NCBI GenBank assembly: GCA_028023455.1
Contig: JAQFVV010012489.1
Coordinates: 3,225,881 to 3,289,880, forward strand
Reading direction: 5' to 3'
From: Epiperipatus broadwayi
Taxonomy: Eukaryota > Onychophora > Udeonychophora > Euonychophora > Peripatidae
DNA length: 64,000 nucleotides
Shown in pieces: positions 59,516-64,000 of this stretch (its first letter is position 1; every line of letters begins with the position of its first letter). A program made the translations under genes and the position numbers. A model generated the notes under the pieces. The model was not told where the DNA came from. It did not search any database and saw nothing but the letters and a program-made list of their open reading frames with translations.

Positions 59516-60128
59516 AATAAACATCACATGATCACCATTTCTTATGCTTGATTATAATTGTTATTAAAACAGACAAAACTATCCTTACAGTATTACCACT
59601 CAGTGCTCTATACAGTATTACCTCTATGGCTTGCACTGAGTGGCAATACTTCATGGAGAGTTTTGCCTGTTGTAATAACAGTTATAAAGAAGCATAAGAA
59701 ATGGCGATCATGTGATGTTTATTGGCTTAAAACCAATCCTGCCTAATAGGATAAGGGTGGCTATGGTTATTGAAGAACCAAAAACCCCAAAATATATAGG
59801 TACTGAACTGAGTTTAGACCTATATGACTATATAAGCTAATGAGCTTGGATTGAAAATATAATCATGTTTTCAATTTAAGACTCAAAGTAGAGATAAAAG
59901 GGTGGCTGCTGGAGGGTGGCATTAGATCCTAAGATCTAGGTGCAGTGCTCTCAGATTCAAGACTTCTCACTGATGAAGGCTATAAGCCAGAAACTAGTCT
60001 GGAGTTATTAGATGAGTAGGCATTAGATGGAGATTTTATGCACAAGCTTTCTGGCATCCATTGATTATTACTCTGTCTTACACTGAGTGGCAATAGTGTA
60101 TGGAGAGTTTTGTCTGTACAGAGGTAAT
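59516..60128. mobile_element. Palindromic hammerhead element, class D, most complete copy
   Basis: Arms at about 59519-59610 and 59632-59735 pair: AATAAACATCACATGATCAC against GATCATGTGATGTTTATTGG, and TTCTTATGCTT against AAGCATAAGAA. A body of about 390 bp follows and ends with GGCATCCATTGATTATTACT, CACTGAGTGGCAATA and GGAGAGTTTTG, the same words as the inner arm. So, as in classes B and C, one unit lies between two arm copies. The hammerhead is near the end of the body. There is no coding sequence. Confidence 0.8.
59962..60006 (+). ncRNA. Hammerhead ribozyme motif, class D
   Basis: ACTTCTCA, CTGATGA, A-GGCT-ATA-AGCC-A, GAAA, CTAG, TC, TGGAGT. The core and GTC triplet are intact. Stem II is four pairs flanked by an A-A mismatch, stem III is two pairs (CT/AG, with no loop) and would favour a dimer. 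Stem I closes A-T, C-G, T-G before a mismatch. The class C motif shares the A...A flanks, so this is a subfamily trait. Confidence 0.65.
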
Positions 60129-60397
60129 TATTTATTGTCAATAAAAAGATAAAGTAATTGTTTCAGTGATCTGCTTCAATCAAATAATGGTTATTGTAAA
60201 GACTATTTAAATGTCAGTCATTAAGATTTGATCCAGCTTTTACCATAGGGAGAAAATCTCACAATCTTATTAAATTTAATAAATTAAAACAATTGAAGTT
60301 GTTATAATACAACTTATTGTAGTGTTATCATACAGCTTCCAATACAACTATATGTTTATTTTTAATACAAATGGTTTTGAATGATAATGGTAATGTT

Positions 60398-60399
<2 letters not shown>
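60129..60399. other. AT-rich spacer
   Basis: Nothing recognised. Confidence 0.4.

Positions 60400-60487
<88 letters not shown>
60400..60487. repeat. (TA)n microsatellite, about 88 bp
   Basis: A pure TA array. Confidence 0.95.
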
Positions 60488-60489
<2 letters not shown>

Positions 60490-60556
60490 ACCCTCCAGCA
60501 GCCACCCTTTTATCTCTACTTTGAGTCTTAAATTGAAAACATGATTATATTTTAAC
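60488..60556 (-). mobile_element. Class D body fragment held between TA arrays
   Basis: CCACCCTCCAGCAGCCACCC, then TTTTATCTCTACTTTGAGTC and TTAAATTGAAAACATGATTA is the exact reverse complement of about 59855-59922. Both sides are long TA arrays. It is a recent inverted partial copy from about 0.6 kb away. Confidence 0.9.
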
Positions 60557-60570
60557 TTGCATTTTTGTTT

Positions 60571-60573
<3 letters not shown>

Positions 60574-60633
<60 letters not shown>
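60574..60633. repeat. (TA)n microsatellite, about 60 bp
   Basis: A pure TA array. Confidence 0.95.
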
Positions 60634-60636
<3 letters not shown>

Positions 60637-60689
60637 TGTTGATATGTAACTTTAAATTCTTATTAATAAATAAAAAGTTGAATAGATAT

Positions 60690-60790
60690 TCAAATACAAA
60701 AAACTCTTGAGTCTACTGTCTCACCACAGTACTAAATTGGCAATATTAAAGTTAATAAAATAGTTAGTTGCTTTGGAGATCAGTTGCAAT
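60690..60790 (-). mobile_element. tRNA-like SINE, family T2, diverged
   Basis: The minus strand has AATTTAGTACTGTGGTGAGA, then CAGTAGACTCAAGAG as T2 box A region. The flank TTAGTTGCTTTGGAGATCAG at 60763 parallels the tail of the next copy. Confidence 0.4.
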
Positions 60791-60909
60791 TAAGCACTTC
60801 TAAAATGATAATGAGCATAAAATTGCAATTTTTAAATTAATTTCAATACAAAAACATTCAATTTTGAAATAACTAATCTATGAACATAATACAAATTACA
60901 GAATAAAAA

Positions 60910-61025
60910 AATAATTGAATAGTTAGTTGCTTAGAAATTCATGTGACATTTAAACATCAAAAATGATAGAGCTTTGATACAGAAATCTTTAACTTTGTAA
61001 GTCCATCATTTCATGGTTCAAAAAA
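60910..61025 (-). mobile_element. tRNA-derived SINE, family T2
   Basis: The head (TTGAACCATGAAATGATGGA on the minus strand) and tail (AATGTCACATGAATTTC) have the same order and spacing as the 31.4-kb copy. Confidence 0.5.
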
Positions 61026-61290
61026 AAAAAGACATATAGAAATAATTCTACAATATATGTTAAAGTCTTTATTTGACTACTAAGATGAACATTTTCTATT
61101 GAACCAGCAGTTGGACCACATTTCTATTTCTTAGATATGGCTCCATGCCTTTTTAGTGTTAATCAATATTAGGTCATTACAATTTGATCTACAAGAATAT
61201 TTTCTACACTCACATGACACTAATCAGTTCAAATATACACACTAAAGATTATTATTATTAATCATCTATTAAACAAATGATGAAGTCGTA
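61026..61290. other. AT-rich spacer
   Basis: Nothing recognised. Confidence 0.4.
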
Positions 61291-61372
61291 TGTAGAAAAC
61301 TGGACCAACTGATGAGCGCTGATTCAAGTCAATGCGCATATTGAAGTTTATTTGTCCTTTTCTGATGTCTCT
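61291..61372 (+). mobile_element. Class A hammerhead SINE, partial and decayed copy
   Basis: CTGGACCAACTGATGAGCGC starts like class A. The second half of stem II and GAAA are replaced (TGATTCAAGTCAATGCGCAT). ATTGAAGTTTATTTGTC still follows the class A order. The tRNA-like part is not recognisable. Confidence 0.6.
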
Positions 61373-62558
61373 AATCATATTTCAGAAATATGTGCTAAAA
61401 CGATTTTTAAAATCTACTTTAAAATGAGTTTTATATATGCGGATTCACAATGTATATTAGAATGTCAACTGTTTTTTCATAAAGAATCCTTGAGAAAAAT
61501 GAAACAAATAACGCTTCCTTTGGCTTTGTTTATATTTAAATAACAATTTAAAATTTCGATGACTTTCAAAATCAAATTTATTTGTATTTCCTATTAGAAA
61601 AATAAAATGAAAAGAAACTTTTAAATAAGAAACAAAACACTAGTACCTGAAAATTTTAAAGGGAAATTTTATAAGTTTTTCAAGAACGAATAAATTTGTA
61701 AAACAATGTTCTAGTACATTCATTTTCTATTTTGAAAAAAAGTGTTTGAAGATTGATAAAATGTGCATTATTTTAAACAAAAAGAATAAAAAAGATGTGC
61801 ACATAAAAAATTATGTGAAATCAATATACATAGAAATTAGTAATAAAACTTTAAAAAATTCTAAATATTCAGTTTATTCCATTATACTTACAATTCATTT
61901 AAATTTCTCTTATGGTGAAATCTTTATTTCACATATATATAAAAAAGATGGAATGAGATGAAGATGAAGAATACACACAGTAAATGAAGACATTCAATAA
62001 CGGTGCTGCTGATTATGAATTTAAAGAAAATCAAATTAATAATAGATTTTGAAAAAAATAATAACCATAGAAATTTGCAGAGGTTTTAGCTTAATAAAAG
62101 ATATTTTATAGATATAATTAAAACTTTCATTTCACCTGTGAGCTTTATAAGTTTATATCAAAGCTAAGAATAATTGCCAGCTTATAAATGATCAATATAA
62201 ATCATTACTACATTCATGTGAAGTAGTTGCTATTAAAGTTGAGTGCGAAGAAGTCTGATATTTGTAAATACAAATATAATAATAAAGTATAAAATACAAA
62301 CACATTAACATAATAAGTTCGTCTTTTGGATCTACCGCTAAATAATCATTTAACGCCTAAAAAATTGTAAGAGTCTCTTAACAATTCTTCAATTTTCACT
62401 ATGATTTGAAATTATCAGGTAATATATTTATCAATATCTTCTTTGTTTTTTCTTTAATATATATATACATGTTGATACGGAGATTTTCACGGGTTGCATA
62501 TATAAAAGATATATATTTTGCGGGATCATCCATGTTAAAATTTTTTTTAAATATTAAT
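61373..62558. other. AT-rich intronic sequence, nothing recognised
   Basis: 62470-62560 may be the terminal repeat of the Penelope-like element to the right. Confidence 0.35.
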
Positions 62559-62560
62559 AT

Positions 62561-62600
62561 ACCAACGTTTCAATTTGATCACACAAGTCATCCACTGGGT
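62561..62600 (-). ncRNA. Hammerhead-like terminal motif of Penelope-like element
   Basis: The minus strand reads GTGGATGACTTGTGTGATC, AAATT, GAAACGTTGGT. The GATGA...GAAACGTTGG pattern is frequent in terminal repeats of Penelope-like elements in invertebrates. Stem II is poor here, so I treat it as decayed. Confidence 0.4.
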
Positions 62601-62694
62601 GTTAAAAGGTAGAAAGACTGTTGTAGACATGCTACAATCACTGATTTGAAAAAAAAAAAAACGTTAAAGTTCCACCAATAGCAAAAATGTTAAA

Positions 62695-63299
62695 TTAAGA
62701 ATGTTTTTTAATAAAATCTTTCCAAATAGGAGGAAGTTTGCATGTATCATCTCGCTTATTGATAAAATCTGGCTTTTTATGTATTTCAATGGCTTCTCTA
62801 ATTTTGCACTGGTAGAGATTATCACACCTGAGTATTATTCTGGTACTAGAAAAATCAATTTTATGACCTGAATCTATAGTATGAAGTGAGAGAGCTGATG
62901 ATGATGAGTGTTGTTTAACTGCGTTAGTATGCACATCTCTCCTAACACTGATAACTATGTAAGAATTTTACAATTATCACATGAGATTTGATAAACCCCA
63001 AAAGATTCAAGAGGGATTGAATCCTTAGGCTTGGTTATTATATTGCTGATCTTTTGATGAGTAAAAAATGTTGTATCTATAGTGTAGCATTTTAATATGC
63101 ATCCAATACTATCTGTAGTTCCTTTTACATATGGAACACAAATCCTAATTGTATAAATGCCTGGTATGATCACAAATAATAAACTTAACGAAATAAAACT
63201 TGTAAATTGTTTAGAATAAATCTTAATCAGAACAATGATTATAAATGAAGATAATAAAAGATTACAAGTAAAAACCATAATAATGAAATAGGACTTCAA
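62695..63299 (-). mobile_element. Penelope-like element, linker and GIY-YIG endonuclease relic
   Basis: Two minus-strand frames follow each other in the order of the C-terminal third of a Penelope-like retroelement protein. The first (63299-62955) has ICVPYVKGTTDSIGCILKCY, then PKDSIPLESFGVYQISCDNC, the part leading into the GIY-YIG domain (V-Y-x-I-x-C-x-x-C). The second (62934-62695) has SSSSALSLHTIDSGHKIDFS, then YQCKIREAIEIHKKPDFI and CKLPPIWKDF, the end of that domain and the protein's tail. The segment with the YIG-E/TGR catalytic motif, expected between them, is deleted or scrambled near 62940-62960. The reverse transcriptase part is absent upstream. The relic is inactive. It is a different lineage from the fragment at 48.9 kb by its wording. 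Confidence 0.85.
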
Positions 63300-63740
63300 A
63301 AAAAGATTGTTAGATTTTAGAAAATAGTTTGTTATATATCTCCTCTAGAGTACATATTTATAGGAAATGGAAATTTAGAAAATTAAAAAAAAAGAGAAGA
63401 TAAAACACATTAAGTTTTTGAGATATAATTTAGAAAATGAAAAAAAATCCAAGAATGGACAGAGTTTGAATATTGATCTGTTAAAGAGAATAAATATAAA
63501 AACTATTTATTAAATAATTTTTTTCTAAAATGAAATTGAAAAAGAAGTTTTATTAGGTATATATTAAAAATAAAATTTTAAATTATGAAAAATAAGTTGA
63601 AAAATAACATTAGAAAAATAGAAGAGAAAGAAAAGAGAAAAAGGTAGATGCGATTTTTTTGAAAATAAAGTAACAAAGTCATTGAAGTTAAAGTTGTTTC
63701 CTGTTAGTTAAGTAACGATAAAGATAATAAGTGTATTTGT
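63300..63740. other. AT-rich, A-rich sequence, nothing recognised
   Basis: No remains of the Penelope reverse transcriptase could be read upstream of the relic. Confidence 0.4.
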
Positions 63741-63744
63741 ATTT

Positions 63745-63870
63745 TAAATGCAATAGTCCACTAGAGGAAGCCAAGGACTCCAGTTAACTCTGTTTCTGGC
63801 TCTCCATTTCATTCCCTTTTTCCTAGTTTAGGGAATTAAATTTCTCTAAAACTATCCCTATTAAAAAGAG
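63745..63870 (-). mobile_element. Possible SINE or LINE 3' tail
   Basis: A GC-richer island whose minus strand includes CTTGGCTTCCTCTAGTGGAC then TATTG. It resembles the CTTGGATAGACC...CAGTGGATTG ends of the local RTE elements. No head was identified. Confidence 0.3.
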
Positions 63871-64000
63871 GAGTTTCTTAGCTCTCTTTTCATATCCAAG
63901 CTATATTAACAATGAAATCACAAGTAAGAATAATTTTAACTTTTATAAAAATGCTATGTAAATATATGGCAGCCATTGAAATTACAAAAGTTTTCTACCA

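Noticed and set aside
1-64000. CRISPR array or bacterial genes
   Set aside because: No regularly spaced short repeats, no ribosome-binding sites or operons; splice sites and retroelements show eukaryotic DNA.
19329-64000. Upstream adenylyl cyclase exon with the FADIEGF motif
   Set aside because: Scanned by eye on the minus strand, not found. A profile search would be more reliable than this reading.

Overview
This is a very AT-rich (about three-quarters A+T by eye) eukaryotic window with no operons and no open reading frame that looks like an intact gene. The only host coding sequence I can support is one 128-nt exon on the minus strand (19201-19328). It encodes part of the first catalytic domain (C1a) of a membrane adenylyl cyclase, closest by eye to animal AC5/6-type enzymes, and has consensus splice sites on both sides. 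No other adenylyl cyclase exon is visible, so the window is best read as one exon with parts of two very long introns (at least 19 kb and 44 kb). The mix of RTE-type LINEs, Penelope-like elements, tRNA-derived SINEs, a Tigger-like transposon relic and dinucleotide arrays suggests an invertebrate metazoan with a repeat-filled genome. I cannot name the phylum.

Layout. 1-14 kb: AT-rich intron with a hammerhead-bearing palindrome (1085-1440), a Tigger/pogo-like transposase scrap (about 4.2 kb), a 231-bp tandem duplication (7.2-7.6 kb), an old RTE scrap (10.0-10.4 kb) and diverged repeats (11.4-12.7 kb). 14.2-17.0 kb: a badly decayed L1/Tx1-like LINE. 17.8-19.0 kb: two hammerhead-bearing element clusters. 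19.2 kb: the exon. 20.1-23.0 kb: a nearly full-length but broken RTE LINE. 23.3-32 kb: palindromic elements, SINEs, a 358-bp tandem repeat and an old RTE copy. 33.0-35.0 kb: two RTE copies. 36.4-40.7 kb and 46.8-48.9 kb: two possible long solo LTRs set in TA arrays. 41-45 kb: LINE scraps and a large hammerhead palindrome. 48.9-50.6 kb: a Penelope-like fragment, a palindromic element and a LINE-tailed SINE. 52.8-53.6 kb: a long inverted repeat with hammerhead remains. 59.5-60.6 kb: another hammerhead palindrome and TA arrays. 62.6-63.3 kb: a Penelope-like reverse-element terminus.

The strongest non-obvious signal is recurrent hammerhead self-cleaving ribozyme architecture. At least five sequence classes of repeat carry a CTGANGA core, a stem II hairpin and GAAA. 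In the best copies these are followed by a very short stem III, a cleavage triplet and a stem I that closes. Class A sits in a tRNA-derived SINE. Classes B-E sit in head-to-head palindromic elements. Related motifs lie downstream of both Penelope-like coding fragments, which fits the known link between Penelope-like elements and hammerhead motifs and suggests the small elements may be their non-autonomous partners. That functional link is inference.
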